From Diphasiastrum complanatum (Eukaryota; Streptophyta; Lycopodiopsida; Lycopodiales; Lycopodiaceae), in contig CM055098.1 in NCBI GenBank assembly GCA_029204225.1, positions 24,495,367 through 24,559,366 of the forward strand: a stretch of 64,000 nt of DNA. Direction: 5' to 3'. Position 1 is the first letter of the stretch; each line of letters starts with the position of its first letter. Position numbers and translations under genes: made by a program. Positions 1 to 11,929 of the stretch are shown here, piece by piece. The notes beneath the pieces are model-generated. The model ran no database searches and was not told the DNA's origin. It was given only the letters and a program-made list of their open reading frames with translations.

Positions 1-1000
1 TTGCTACAGAGAGCAATTCTTGTTGCAGAGTAGGCACGAACAGAACATCTTCGAGTCGTCTGTCTTTGCCATTGGTGTTGAGCCATAGTGAACCAATACC
101 ATTCACTTGATGTCTAGATCCATCTCCAAGAACTATGAATCTTGAGGGATCTGCACTTCAGAAATCAAACATTATTTGTCTTGATGTCACAAAGTGTGAG
201 GTGGCTCCTGAATCTAGGATCACCTCATGTGTGTCAGATGTTGATGCTGCACACACATCTTCACATATATAGGCGGTCGAACAATTTCTATTCATTCTTT
301 CTTCGCCCATTTTTGAGCTCTCGGGCTCCTCGTTCTAGGATAAACTATTGTTGTTCTCCTGTCTGTTCTGTGCTGATTTGTTTCTCGGGTTCTGGCGACA
401 ATCCATGGCTGCGTGACCCTTCTTATGGCAATGGATACACTCAATCTTGGAAATGAGCCAGCAGGTATCTACTATATGCTCGTCTCTTCTACATCTCACA
501 CAAGTCTTCTTGTCTGCACCTTGTTGTTTCGACCTCCCTTTGGTCTTTCTGTTGCCTTTGCTTGTTCCCTCTGCTTACTGGTCACGATCCTGCCTCTGAT
601 TGGACTCCCTCTTAGGCTTAAATTGCTTCTTTGATTTTTCTTTGTTGCCGTAGAGGGCCTGGTCAGAACCATCTTTGTGATCAAGATATTCTCTAGCCTT
701 GACTTCCTCTTGAATCTCGACAATCGCCTTTTTGTCATAGGCATTTCTTTAGTGCCATCCACCCAAGGAAAGATTCCTTCGCCCTTGAGTATTAGTGATG
801 TCTTAACTTTTCAGGCTAGAAAGTTAGATCCTGAAGAATCAAGTATTGTGCAGATCTTGCTCTGCATGTTGTTGATTGAAGCCATTGCTTCTTGGAGTCT
901 GTTGCCTTGTTGATGGTTGTTTGTTTGAATGTTGGGCCTCTTGGATCTGCTACCTTCTTGGCTATGTCAGAATATGACAGGTTCACCTGCTCTGATACCA
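1..1000 (-). pseudogene. Copia-1 gag-protease reading frame, interrupted
   Basis: The minus strand encodes a copia gag C-terminus with two CCHC zinc knuckles, CVRCRRDEHIVDTC (near 506-465) and CIHCHKKGHAAMDC (near 460-420), both spaced C-X2-C-X4-H-X4-C. In the same frame follows an aspartic protease with the active-site block VILDSGATSHFV near 220-190 and the downstream block LEDVLFVPTLQQELLSVA at the window edge. Gag binds RNA and the protease cleaves the polyprotein inside virus-like particles. The frame is broken by a TAG at 335-337, just after the second knuckle, and a TGA at 158-160, so this copy should not give a full polyprotein. The gag N-terminus (about 1000-500) is recognisable only from its position and basic composition. 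Confidence 0.8.
989..1000 (-). promoter_or_regulatory. Primer-binding site for initiator tRNA-Met
   Basis: The minus strand reads TGGTATCAGAGC, the usual plant retrotransposon complement to the 3' end of initiator methionine tRNA. It lies about 4 bases inside the LTR boundary and upstream of gag, which fixes both the element's orientation and the LTR end. Confidence 0.9.
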
Positions 1001-1004
1001 CGGA

Positions 1005-1990
1005 TGAGAATCATGGGTTTTGCAGTCGCGAAGCTTTCATGAAGGAACCTTGATCCTCTTGCGACTCGGATGGAGTTCAGATGCGATCGCTGGACACTGC
1101 CAGCTGCATCACTCCTACAATCCTCCAAAATGTAGCCAGTCACTGCTGATCTACATTTATAAAATTAATGCAGCATTCAACATAGTTTCAACCAAGGTGC
1201 GAAATTAAAATGAACAAGAAAACTCAGACATACAAGTAACAGCATATGCATTTGCATTCGAGATCAGACACAACAAGAGAAATTATTCATATTGATCTTC
1301 CTCTGATTTCTTCAACCATTGCATGCAAATCCACACAGTGTGTTGGCATGGGAGAAAAAACAGTTCTCTCACGAGTAATTGTCTCGCTTTACTAGCGGAC
1401 AGTGGATCTCTATGGATCCTGATCACAGAGCTCGTCTTGCACGCAGGTGGACTTGTTGTCTGTATTTCGTCTTGATTACTTACTTGCATCAGACAACTAC
1501 ATTACACTATGTGTATTCTGTTGATCAATATGTCAAGTATCATCCCATAAGTATAGTCGCTCTATGTAAATCTGAGATTAGAGTGATTAAGCATCTACAA
1601 CTAATCAGGGAATTACAAGAGTGGCAGATTAGCCATGACCTAAAATGTATCTGCTGACGTCATGCCATCAGATCAGATATCTGTACTTCTGGGTACTTGC
1701 ATGATGTCACTGGTACTCTTTGGAGCGTGGAGGGCAGGAGAAGGTTTCATTTCCGTCGATGGTTTCGTTTGGCCGTTTGCCTTCTCTCTTATTGGACCGC
1801 AATAGATTCTCGTGCTAGACCGCAAAAGATTCTCATTCGTGAGTCTTTCGTGTTCGCGAACCGTTTGTCTTCGTCTGCTTTGACGTTTGTGTTCGCGAAC
1901 CATTCGTCTTCGTTTCCTTTTACTTTCGTGTTCACAAAACTGTCCGTGCTTCGAGTCTCTTGACTTTTGTGTTTGCAAACATCTTCGTCA
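1005..1990 (-). repeat. Copia-1 5' LTR
   Basis: The inner end is set by the primer-binding site: on the plus strand the LTR opens TGAGAATCATGGG right after it. The outer end is less certain; a CA at 1989-1990 is a reasonable limit. The segment 1005-1880 matches 18261-19157 closely, including the shared GCAGTCGCGAAGC block near the inner end and repeated TTCGCGAAC motifs near the outer end. ORFs called inside it are not genes. Confidence 0.75.
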
Positions 1991-2519
1991 GGCTGAGGGT
2001 TGAAAGCTAGCAAGGCTTTGTAGTTAGAAACATTTCGTTTCTTCAAAAACAACATATGATGTGTTATGTGCATTTAGCCAAAATTAAATGATGGAGGAAG
2101 AGACATCAATCCCCCGAATTTAAGAATATTAGGAGGCATCCATAGTTTGGTTAGTTGTTTCTATTCGGCCATCTCATTTAGTATGATCATTTGAAATAAA
2201 ACTAAGCAAAGCTATCAACTTATGGAATATTGTCAACCAAAAGTAGTCAATAAAACTCCGATCCCTATTGCTAACGATATCACTAGGCAATCCATGCAGG
2301 CAAAATAATTTTTCAACAAGGATCTAGGCTAAATTTGAAGCCTTAGTAGTTCAATTTACAAGTACAAATGTAGCTGACTTAGTTAACCAGTCTACCACAG
2401 AGTCATTTTTCTGCTAGGTATTTGGAACTCCAACTACAAAGTCCATAGATATACTCTCCCACCTTTTATTAGGGATATCTAATGCATGCAACAAACCAAC
2501 AGCTTTGAGGCATTCATTA

Positions 2520-3669
2520 GGGGAAGTATGGGCTCAAAATGGGCCCTTTGTAAAGATACTTCTGTTGACTTCCTGCCTTTTAAATTTTCAAATAGGCCAA
2601 TAACCTTCATCCATGTGTAACGAATTGTTATAGTGATTGACGACTGAAGACTTTTAGTCTTTTATGTCTATAGTTGTATGTTCTTGAAATTTGCATTGGT
2701 GGGCAGCAAAAAACCATTTGAATGAATAATAGTTGTTACACGTATGTCCTTTCGTTGCCCACGAAACATACTTCTATGAATAAATTGCATTGGTGCTTCC
2801 CAAGGTTTGCAAGTCATGAGTTATAAGGAAACATATCATGATTAGCTATAATTTTTTATTAGTACATCTCATAGTTCTACCAACGAACAAGAAAGTTATA
2901 AGCTTTCCAAAAATGGGATATCTATTTGCAGCGCCCATGTTTATTTGCAAGGTGTCAAATGGAACTCTTAGATATTTATTTCCATTTTTGGTAAGTTATA
3001 ATAATAACTTTTTTGTTTGTTGGAAGAACTATGACAATATGGTATTCCTTGGAAAGTTCTTGAAGTCGTCTTTTTGGTGGTGTAGTCAGTTTTAAATTTT
3101 GATGCACTAATCAAAAGTTATAGCTGACCAAAAATTGGATATCGTTAGTCATTGCAAGGTGTCAAATGGCATTCTTGTGTGTTGAATCGATATCCCATCT
3201 TTGTTAAGTTATAACTTTTTGCTCATTCACAAAACTATAACAGTATTGTATTCCTTGGAAAGCTCTTGAAGTCCTCTTTCTGATGGTGTAGTCAGTTTTA
3301 AATTTTGATGTAATAATAACAAATTATAACTGAGCAAATAGGGGATATCGATTCAGTGCGCCCGAGTGCGCTGAATAGATATCCCATTCTTTTAACAGCT
3401 GTAGCTTTCTTCTTTCTTGGTAGAATATGGTATGCATTGAAAATCTCTTGACGTCCTCTTTCTTAAGGTGTACTCAGTTTCAAATTTCGATGTATTGATC
3501 AAAAGTTATAGCTAATCAGGATGGTGAGTGGCAATTTGAGTAACCAATATAGGTTAAACAATGGGCAACACCGAAAATATGAAATGTTGCCGAATATTCC
3601 TCTCTCTCCATCTAATCTCTCTTTAAAGTCAAACTTACTTAAAGGGCCCATTTTGTGCCCATATTTCCC
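2520..3669. mobile_element. Non-autonomous TIR DNA element (MITE-like) inside the gypsy integrase
   Basis: The two ends are inverted copies of each other: GGGGAAGTATGGGCTC at 2520 and its near-complement GTGCCCATATTTCCC ending at 3669, extending through an inner GGGCCC block for about 30 bp. Both flanks carry TA (2518-2519 and 3670-3671), consistent with a TA target duplication as in Tc1/mariner-type elements. The insert splits the gypsy integrase just after its zinc-binding region. No transposase is visible inside. The interior has diverged 180-210-bp repeats and a strong hairpin at 3343-3388. Family assignment beyond TIR element with TA duplication is uncertain. Confidence 0.7.
2860..3520. 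repeat. Diverged internal tandem repeats, period about 180-210 bp
   Basis: The phrase CTTGAAGTC(G/C)TCTTT followed by GGTGTAGTCAGTTTTAAATTTTGATG recurs near 3058, 3265 and 3447, each time followed by a tract like AAAAGTTATAGCTGA and then a GGGATATC-like box. At least three degenerate units are present. They lie entirely inside the TIR element and probably arose within it. Confidence 0.65.
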
Positions 3670-4190
3670 TAATGCAGCCTTAGCTAGTTGATAGGGATTG
3701 CATTTTATCACATATGGCTTGTGTTTTGGCCAATAAAACTCTCTCCTAGCCAAGTCTAGAGTATTATGTATATCGGGATGTCCTACACAAGGTATGTCAT
3801 GACATTCAAACAAAATTGTACATTTGAGTTTATCATCCTTTGGTACACAAATGTTTCCATTCTGAAACAAGAAGGCATCTCAAATGGTGAACTATTCCAC
3901 AATATTCTTCTCTTTCTTAGTTAATTGAGATCCATGTGAGCTCATCCCAACATTGTCCTCATTTCTTCTAGTCTGAACAATGTTTCAAATACAACCAAAA
4001 TGGGAATTATTTTCATATTGTCCTCTAATCAAAAGATATAGATCTATAGAAATTTGAGTAGAAATATATGTATTCAATTCATCGATTTGACTAAGAACAT
4101 TTGATTGAATTCTTGTATCTTTGCTCTTTTCACATGTGTGAGGACATCTCAAACAATGTGAATAATCTTTTAAAGTGTGATTGCACATAG

Positions 4191-5236
4191 ATCTAGCACC
4201 AACAAGATTGAATCAATGTAGCTTGAGAATTCTAAGGCAAGAGCACACTAAACATGCATCATACATTCACCACTCATCATACACATTCAAAAACAACTTG
4301 TGATGGAAAAAAAACTAAGTATGGAATTGGCTTGCTCTCGGGTAGAGATAGAAAGTGTACATGTGTAAAGATTACTAGGGAAAACCCCTAAGATGAGGAT
4401 AGGAGAGCACAATAAAAGAGACTATAGAGCCAAACCACCCAACCAAACCTAGATCAAACCTGGATCTAGCCCCCAAGCCATGACATGTGATAGCAAGAGA
4501 AGAAGAGCTCAACTTGTAACTTGAACCAAGTCGTCGACAGAATAATCCCTACCTCAATATATAGAGAGTAGAGTCATTTGCATGAACCCCAATCCCCATG
4601 TAGGTCAACTATAAATAGGTCACAACTCTTCATGCATTCCTTATGCCTATATCCGTCACATATACATGCACTACTCCATCTGTATCAATTAGAGTGTCTG
4701 GGTACTCTCAAGCTCATTAGTCACCAACAATCCTCAATGTGAAATTAAATCTAGGCATGACCAATAATCTCGAACACTAGAGGGCCGGTCTACCTTATTA
4801 GGACTATTCAATCATGTCGATGACTTGGTCCAATTGAGCTCTTTGTGAAGAATTGCCAAACATTGGCAAATCTAGCTTCATCAAAAACCATGTAGAATAG
4901 TGTAAAGTGTGTACGCAAGTGGGTCCCACACGTGTAAAGTTCTCACAAAGCAATCAGAATTAAACCCAAAGCACACCAAAGTAGGCACCAAGTATCCACT
5001 TTGTTGATTTTTTCTTAAAGTACAAATCAAATTGCCAGCATAAACACATAAAGCACAGCTACTACTTAGTCTTCTCCCAGCCACCTGCTGCATAGCATAT
5101 GATGAGAAATACCTCTCTCCAGGCTCACTTATACATAATCCTCAAGCACCCATTCAACCATGACCCTTTCCTAATGTCGACACATGGCGAGCCCCATGCA
5201 CAATCAACACTTGCCACTTGGCAGTACCCTGACACA
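4191..5236. other. No gene recognised between Gypsy-1 and CACTA-1
   Basis: The stretch is low in coding signal. It contains phrases common in LTRs and promoters, for example CACGTG-like boxes near 4926 and a GCCACTTGGCAG block near 5213. No paired LTR, zinc knuckle or protein motif could be found, so no element is assigned. Confidence 0.4.
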
Positions 5237-5370
5237 CACTACAAGAGGACGGGCGATTTCCAAGGCATTTTTTTAGCGTTTCTTTGAAAGATAGTTTTTA
5301 AAATGAGTCACGCGAGGAGTGGAATGCTCGAGCCTCTGGTCTGGTATTTGGCCTCGAAATAAGCCTCCCA

Positions 5371-5547
5371 AATTTGAACTTGGTTTTGAAACATTTATAG
5401 AGAGGGACATATAGAGGGTTATAAATCCAGCAGAGGGCCTCGAAACACACATCGGAATATTGAAGCTCATTTGAGGAGTATACCGAGGCTGACGTTGGTA
5501 TAAGCCTACCAAATTTGAGCTTGTTTTTGAGACATTTATAGAGAGGG
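5371..5547. repeat. CACTA-1 subterminal direct repeats
   Basis: A 36-bp stretch beginning AATTTGAACTTGGTTTTG and ending ATTTATAGAGAGGG at 5371-5406 recurs at 5511-5546 with few changes, 140 bp apart. Repeats just inside the terminus are typical of CACTA elements, where they bind the element's own regulatory protein. The ORFs called across this block are by-products of the repeat. Confidence 0.6.
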
Positions 5548-5927
5548 CTATAAAGAGGGTCCAGGTGGCCAGAGGCATTGTCGGACACTCTGCTAACCGA
5601 GGGTAATATCGAGACTGATAAAAATAAGGCCCCTTGATAAAACAGCATGTAAATGGATCTCACTTTTGGAATTTGTTACCTATCAACACATTGAATTCCA
5701 TTTTCTACTTTGGTTGCCATATGCACAAGTGAATAAAGAAATTTCTGTATCACAAAAAAATGATGATCGCAAATTGTGTACTCACATGCATTGACTTCTT
5801 GTTCGATGTCAACTAGTCAATCATTAAAGTGTAATTGCATTTGTGAGCAATATGATTAATATTACAATGAATTGAAATACATCGTACTGTCTCACTCATT
5901 CATTTGGTGGTTTCATTTGTCGCATCA

Positions 5928-8085
5928 TCATGCGACAAATCCAAATGAGTCTATCTTTGATTCTACCCAAATATCTCCTACAACTTCATCATTGATAAGT
6001 TGATCTTCAAAAGCTAATGGCGACAGTGACGACGAGTAAGATCGTGAAAGTGTGTCATGTGTCGTCGGACCATCCGACGATGATGCATCACACTCAACGT
6101 CATCATTAGCTTGTGAAGCTTGCACATGATCATCCTCCAAAATTGTGACATTGAATCCATCATCACAATCTTGTTCATGAGATGCATCAGTTGGCAGCAC
6201 CATGTCCTCCACGACATCTCTATCTTCAAAATTTCTATTACTTCAAGGAGCAACTTGAATCACATACCACCATCTGGGATCTGAACGATCAGGGTGAAAG
6301 ACCACCTGCAATTGATCGATGTTGCCATAAACGTTGACTCGTAGTTAGTATCCATAGCTATGCTACAATTGCTTGCATATTACTATACACAATATACATT
6401 TTTTGAAGTACACTGAAAATCGATTGATTGACAACAAAAGAGCATAGATTGCATCTTGAAGACATCAAAGAAATGTACCTGCTCACATTGTTGCGGAAAA
6501 ACAAATGTGTCACTTTGATCTGTCCAAAGCTTGGTGGAGTCAATGGCAAAATAACCACTCTCATCTTTCCTGACAATTGCATTGGGACCATTGCAAATAA
6601 CTTTGAACCATTTGACATCAAATATGAAAAAGCTGAATTGTCTAAATCCAACTTCGAGGATGTCATTGATTGTCCCACAATAATCAAGTTGAGAAGAGAG
6701 TAAATTGGTGTCCGCCGTGCTTGCTCAACTCTCTTGGATAAAATTTGCCATGACTCCAGAATCATATGTGTTTCTATTTTTGTCAATGTGCTCCATACGA
6801 AAGTGTCGTCCATGCGTCCACAGTGCATTGTATTTTTTTGTACTGAACGAAATGGAACTTAATGTGTTAGGGATACAACAAACATGTACAAAATTGCACG
6901 TATTAATAAACATGTGAAGGTTGATCATCATAGCTTACATGTAAATCACACCCCCTTGCATATTTCCGCTCTCTCTCTGCTACTTCCTGGTTGTTTCCCA
7001 AGGCTTCTCTAAGTGCATCGCGTAGCCAATCAAGCGTCATGTCCTTGGGTAAAAGGGCGAGGTCAGGTGGGTATGGTTGTCTTCTTTGCCCTCTCCTGAA
7101 AGGGCTCGAGCGGTTTGTTTACGAGCCTTGGCATCTTCATATAACGAAATCCACTTTTGCATTTTCTCGCTATTAAGAATGCAAAACTTATTTACCTTCT
7201 CTCTGAAGGACTCACTCATTCTCATGATCGCTCCTTTTCCTTGAGGAACCACCCCAAATTGTGCTCCTGACATTCTTGAATATGTGCATCAGGTCCAAAA
7301 GATGGTTTATCAACAATTCTTCCCAATATGGGAGTTCATGAAATATTGATAACCTCTTCATGCCGAAAGGGAGTTGCCCTAAATCTTGACTGGATCTCCA
7401 AATACGAAGCCAATCACTTGGCTACAATATTAACAAACAAGCACACACATTTAATGTAGATTATATATCGTTAGAAGAAACATAAAGAGAGTAATCATAA
7501 AATAAATATTTGACATGTACCATTAATTGGCCCAAATATGTATTGTACTTGTATGGAATGAGGACATTGGCCATCAAGCCCATCACGCATAGGGTGATTG
7601 GGTGGAAGGTATCGAGTGTGGCCCTCATAAATCATCTTTCGTAGATGTTGTGAGTGATGTGCTTGCAAATACTCGCCACAAACGGGGCACGCATTGTAAC
7701 CACTAGTTTGGAGCCCTACGATGTTAGAAAACCACCAACTTAATCGTGGGTCGAATGTTCGAATTGAAAGAAAATTTGTGAATGCACATAAAATTTAATA
7801 TAATACCATGAATCAAACCAATAACAAGGATATCTCACCTGAACATTCCCCATAGCCAGGAAAGTTGTGCATCATCCACATCAAGATCCCCTTTACCACA
7901 AAATCTCTTTGTCTCAGTGGTCTTGATATATCGCTCACTTGAACTCCTTGCCATAGAATCTTTAGCTCATCTATTAAGGGAGCCATATACACGTCCATAT
8001 TTTTTGCCTTGTATTTTTTGGGGATAAGAAGGGCGAGCATTAGGTGCCCCTTCTTATACTTAGCCAATGGGTGATCAAGTAACAA
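5928..8085 (-). pseudogene. CACTA transposase (TNP2 core, then DUF4216-like C-terminal domain), degenerate
   Basis: On the minus strand, 8085-7813 encodes a classic TNP2 segment (NMDVYMAPLIDELKILW, then WMMHNFPGYGECSG). 7735-7525 continues it with GYNACPVCGEYLQAHHSQ and NHPMRDGLDGQCPHS. A charged linker at 7273-6930 includes FCILNSEKMQKWISLYEDAK. 6705-6450 encodes a DUF4216-like domain (INDILEVGFRQFSFFIFDVK; SDTFVFPQQCEQ). An intron appears to join CEQ to 6310-6240 (VVFHPDRSDPRWWYVIQVAP), with a TTGCAG acceptor near 6308. A TGA follows that block at once, and an acidic tail continues to 5928. The DDE transposase would cut at the CACTA ends. Frame changes between blocks and the in-frame stop make this copy inactive. 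Confidence 0.8.
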
Positions 8086-8176
8086 AACTCAGAATATGCT
8101 TACTCAATGTCCAAACTCTTCTATTTTGATAACTTCCTTTTGAAAGAGTTTGAAAATCCTTGCAAGTTTGCTACTT

Positions 8177-8434
8177 TTACTTGTTATTCTCAGCCTTCTT
8201 CTTAGCCACTTCCACATCCCTCAATAATTGAAAGCTTTCAAATCGCATAGACTGTAAGGTAGATTGCATTTGCTCTAATTCTAATTTGATAGTGAATGTT
8301 ATCTTCTCTAATGATTCATTATTTCTTCTAAGTTCTTCATTTTCCTCTAAAGTTTTTTGGAGAAGACAATTTTTTTCATGACAATAAGAGGATATGCATC
8401 TCAACTCACATTCTAAAAAGTGAATTTTTTTCAT
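8177..8434 (-). CDS. Coiled-coil ORF of unknown origin
   Basis: This 85-residue ORF is rich in Leu, Glu and Lys with heptad-like spacing (ENEELRRNNESLEKITF, then VEVAKKKAENNK). It has no catalytic motif and no clear partner. It lies beyond the last recognisable CACTA block and before the plus-strand copia relic. It could be a gag coiled coil of another minus-strand element or a chance ORF. I do not recognise a family. Confidence 0.25.
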   Translation of the reverse strand: MKKIHFLECELRCISSYCHEKNCLLQKTLEENEELRRNNESLEKITFTIKLELEQMQSTLQSMRFESFQLLRDVEVAKKKAENNK

Positions 8435-8489
8435 AGAAAATTAATTTTCTTAATTCTGCAATCTCTCACAATATCCTAGTAATCCAGTA

Positions 8490-8696
8490 TGCGATGGTGT
8501 TCATATTTTCATTCCAATGTGAAGATTGTGCTCATGTCAACCAGTGGAGGGAATGAATTTAGACAGACTAAACTCTTTTGTAACATCAATTTTTACATTT
8601 TGTTTTTTTTTTTTTCTGATTCAAATTTGGGGATGGCGCTCATATTTTCAATCCAATGTAAAGATTGCCCTCATCTTAACCAATGGAGGGAATGAA
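8490..8696. repeat. Tandem duplication of about 65 bp
   Basis: The block from ATGGTGTTCATATTTTCATT to GTGGAGGGAATGAA (about 8492-8555) recurs at about 8629-8695 with roughly one change in eight bases. Overlapping ORFs here are by-products of the duplication. Confidence 0.6.
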
Positions 8697-8959
8697 CAGT
8701 TTAAAGTTCTTAACTGTGACTGTAGACACTATGGTTAGAGCATTGGGAGTTGAGAACGCCTCGGGAGTGGTGGGGGCAAGCAAATAAACAATATTGTTTT
8801 TTTTTTCATTATCCTACATGGCATTCCTTATATTTGATATTTGAAACTCCTCTAATGATGTGTTCATTTTGCTAGTTTTTGTGCAAGAAAGAGATTTGAG
8901 AGGTTCCATATCTTTGTGATTTTTTTTTGGATTCATTTGTTGGCTTTCAAGAGAGTGCT

Positions 8960-10390
8960 AAGTGCATTGGAACAGGTTGAAAGAGAAGATCAAATCATTG
9001 CAACATGGCTATAAATGGAGGCTTCATATTGGAGAGCAATGATAGGCTTACCTCAAGCAACTATTCAACTTGGAAGGTGAGAATGGAGTCTCTAATTAAG
9101 ATGAATGAGTTGATGGATATTGTTGTTGGTGTGGAGGTAATTCATCTAGTGAGGCTTGGAGAGCTTTAAAGAAGCTTTATGAGTCCAAGTCTACATCAAG
9201 GGTCCTAACCCTTAGAGGCAAATATTTCAAAGCTTACAAAAGAAGAATGAAAGTGCTCATGCTTTTGTTTTGAGGGTTACAACATTCAATGATGAGTTAG
9301 CATGTATTGATGAAAGAATTAAGGAGGTATAAATACTTGTTCAAGTTGTTCTTAATGGTTTGTTGGATGATCATGCTAATCTTGTTCAAAGTTTTGCTAT
9401 TCAAAAGACTTTGCCAAGTATGGTGTATTTGCAAGAAATCTTGGTGAATGAGGAGTATAGGCTTCTATCAAGAGGAGAATCTACTTCCATATCTCAAGTT
9501 GGAGAGGAGGAGGATATGTTCTCAAAGAGCAAGTTCAAGGGCAAAGGAAAAGGCAAGTGGTCTAAAGGGCAAGATCAAGGTGAGGCTTCTACTTTTGTTG
9601 GCAAGAAGACAGGTAGATCTAAGCTAAAATGTTTCTATTGTGAATCAAAGGACATTTTGCTAGTAAGTGCTTCAAGAAAAAGAGATTGATGAGGATGGTG
9701 TTGATGAGCAAAATTCAAGTGATTCTTTTTTATGTCTTCTTGTTTTCTAACCAATGATGGAGATATTGATCCATGGTGGATTGATAGTGGAGCAAACTTT
9801 CATATGACATGTCACAAAGAGTACTTCACTTCTTGGTGCCTTATGAAGAAGGTCATCAACATGGACAATGATGGTAAAGTTGTTATCAAGGGCATTGGTA
9901 CTATTCCTATTTTTTTCTCATCTACAAATAGGAATGTAAGCTTGAAGAATGTTTTGTTCATACCTTCCATTACTAAGAATGTTCTTAGTGTGTCGACAAA
10001 GGGCTTAAAGTGGAATTTGTTGGTGATTCTTGCTTGATCAAAAGGAATGAAGTCTTGATTGCCCAAGACAAGAGACAAGGTAAGCTCTACAAACTTGATG
10101 GATATGTTGTTTCTAATCATGGTGGTTTGAAGGCAAAGAAGCACATTGGTGAGCTTTGTTCAATGTCAAAGTCACAAAGATTGTCTTATTCTAGATCTAG
10201 TTCAAGATCTAAGATGCCTTTTCATTTAGTACATTTGGATGTGCATTGTACTAGTGCTTTGAGTAATGGAGGAGAAAAGATGTTTGTGACTGGCATTGAT
10301 GACTTTAGTAGATATTGTTGGACTTATCTTCCAAAGGGTGAGGATTTAATTATTTGTGTCACCATCCATTTAAAGGACTTGATCTAGTGG
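8960..10390 (+). pseudogene. Copia-2: gag-protease-integrase N-terminal relic
   Basis: The gag start is visible near 9005 (MAINGGFILESNDRLTSSNY, then STWKVRMESLIKMNELMDI). After breaks, gag resumes at 9360 and ends in a basic region and a zinc knuckle starting CFYCESK, whose second half (GHFASKC) is one base out of frame near 9652. The protease carries WWIDSGANFHMT near 9777-9812 and the block NVLFIPSITKNVLSVS near 9950-9997. A GAG-pre-integrase linker follows, then the integrase N-terminus (PFHLVHLDVH; FVTGIDDFSRYCWTYL) up to about 10330. The element stops at about 10390: the rest of integrase, RT-RNase H and the LTRs are missing. Confidence 0.8.
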
Positions 10391-10589
10391 CATCCCGGTC
10401 CCACTTATTCATTTCCATCTCTGGTAACTAAATGTAAGACTAAGCATTTCTCTCTCAATATAATAATGGAATGTCATAGAGGATTTTTTAATCCTACATT
10501 CAATATCTCCAATTGTCTTACAATCCCAACCTATATCCATCAAACCTGAAAGAGTCTCAAATGTTACATCCTCCTAAATTTTACAATCA

Positions 10590-10930
10590 TCACCATTTGC
10601 CTTTAGTGAACTTGTATCCATCATTAGTCTATGTTAACCTTTTGAGTCAATTCTTGTTATTTGTCATATTTCTTGTTGTTCATGAGTCAATAAACCAATG
10701 GGTATCAATAGTAGAACTATGTTATGCCAATGTAGTGACAAATTCCATGCTTTTTTCACCATTGTTTTTGTCATGATCATCCTCAACAAGATTTCTAAGT
10801 TGCTTTGTTGTGCCTCCTTTGATGTTGACCTTATTTTTTTGACAATTGGTCCATGACCAAGCTTCTTGTAATAAAAGCACTTTTCATGTTTCTTCTTTGA
10901 CAATGAGTTATCCCATTCTAGATGACACAT
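10590..10930 (-). pseudogene. Copia-3: gag zinc knuckle-protease fragment
   Basis: The minus strand encodes a degenerate zinc knuckle (CFYYKKLGHGPIVKK, second Cys replaced by Tyr) near 10890-10845 and, further on, a protease start THWFIDS followed directly by a TGA where Gly of the D-S-G triad should be, near 10690. It faces Copia-2 head-on. The adjacent (GA)n tract marks its upstream limit. Confidence 0.65.
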
Positions 10931-10939
10931 TTGCTTGCC

Positions 10940-11265
<326 letters not shown>

Positions 11266-11269
11266 GTTG

Positions 11270-11929
11270 AATGTAGTGAGAGTGTTTGAGTGTTTGGTAT
11301 GACTTATTCCTTTCACTTTGGATGCAAGTAAAATGTAGATTTTGGGCATTTTGTTTGTTTTAGTATCTCCGAGGTCCTAAGGACCGAGCCCACTCCCCAT
11401 ATTACAGGTGACTTAGAAAGAGGTTGGAAGCCCATCCTCTTCTTGACAACAAATTTTTAGTTGATTCTACAAGTGGAAAAGTCAAAAGAATGTCTGGCAA
11501 ACCTATAGAAATACTTAGAATTTATCAAAACATAAACTCAGAGGGTTGACAAGGACTATTTTGATTCCATTCAAATTCAAAATCTAGGGTTGAACTAGAT
11601 CGAGGCTGCTATCTTGATTCTGACCCAACTACTATTTCGATTCAAATTTGAAAGTATTTTGACCCAACAACTGTTTCAATTCAAGTATCTATTCTGACTC
11701 TTCATGGCTCAAAACTGCCTAATTGTCAACAATAATGGACCTTTCATAAAGCCAGACATCATGAGCGGCTGCATCTCATTGGACTGCGCCATCAAACAGC
11801 CTTAGATCAAGTGATGTACATTATATGTATAAACGATTAGATTGATCAATGTATAACATAGTAATTTTCTGGTAACAATTCTTTTGTGATTGTGATTCAA
11901 AGGTCATTTTAGACTATTCTCATGAAGTC
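11270..11929. other. No gene recognised
   Basis: The segment between the (GA)n tract and the gypsy fragment has no convincing ORF. A GACCCAACAACTGTTTC-like phrase appears twice around 11625-11680 in diverged form, suggesting an old local duplication. Confidence 0.35.

Larger units (their letters stand above)
1..1990 (-). mobile_element. Copia-1: 5' end of a Ty1/copia retrotransposon
   Basis: On the minus strand the order is LTR (about 1990-1005), primer-binding site (1000-989), gag with two zinc knuckles, then protease, running off the left edge of the window. This is the standard 5' half of a Ty1/copia element. Integrase, reverse transcriptase and the 3' LTR would lie before position 1. A second, truncated copy of the same LTR sits at 18261-19157, so the family has moved more than once in this neighbourhood. 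Confidence 0.85.
2090..4190 (-). pseudogene. Gypsy-1: Ty3/gypsy RNase H-integrase relic
   Basis: Read on the minus strand, 4140-3985 gives the end of RNase H and the linker, 3870-3670 the integrase zinc-binding region (HDIPCVGHPDIHNT then REFYWPKHKPYV), and 2517-2100 the catalytic core (RWESISMDFVVGVPNT, GLPSDIVSNRDRSF). Several stops and a Cys-to-Tyr change in the zinc-binding C-X2-C show that it is dead. The linker and zinc-binding region resemble those of Gypsy-4 at 53880-54240 closely enough to be the same family. The two halves are separated by the TIR element at 2520-3669. The 3' end, with any chromodomain, is not seen. Confidence 0.8.
5237..8090 (-). mobile_element. CACTA-1: degenerate En/Spm element, 3' portion
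   Basis: CACTACAAGAGG at 5237 matches the terminal motif of plant CACTA elements, reading inward on the plus strand. ACA at 5234-5236 could be one half of a 3-bp target duplication. Inside come subterminal direct repeats and then a minus-strand TNP2-type transposase up to about 8085. The other terminus (expected as TCTTGTAGTG) was not found to the right, so the 5' end is probably lost or lies beyond a rearrangement. Confidence 0.7.

Noticed and set aside
6428-6917. Plus-strand ORFs of 70-90 residues
   Set aside because: They are antisense to the CACTA DUF4216-like domain and have no motifs.
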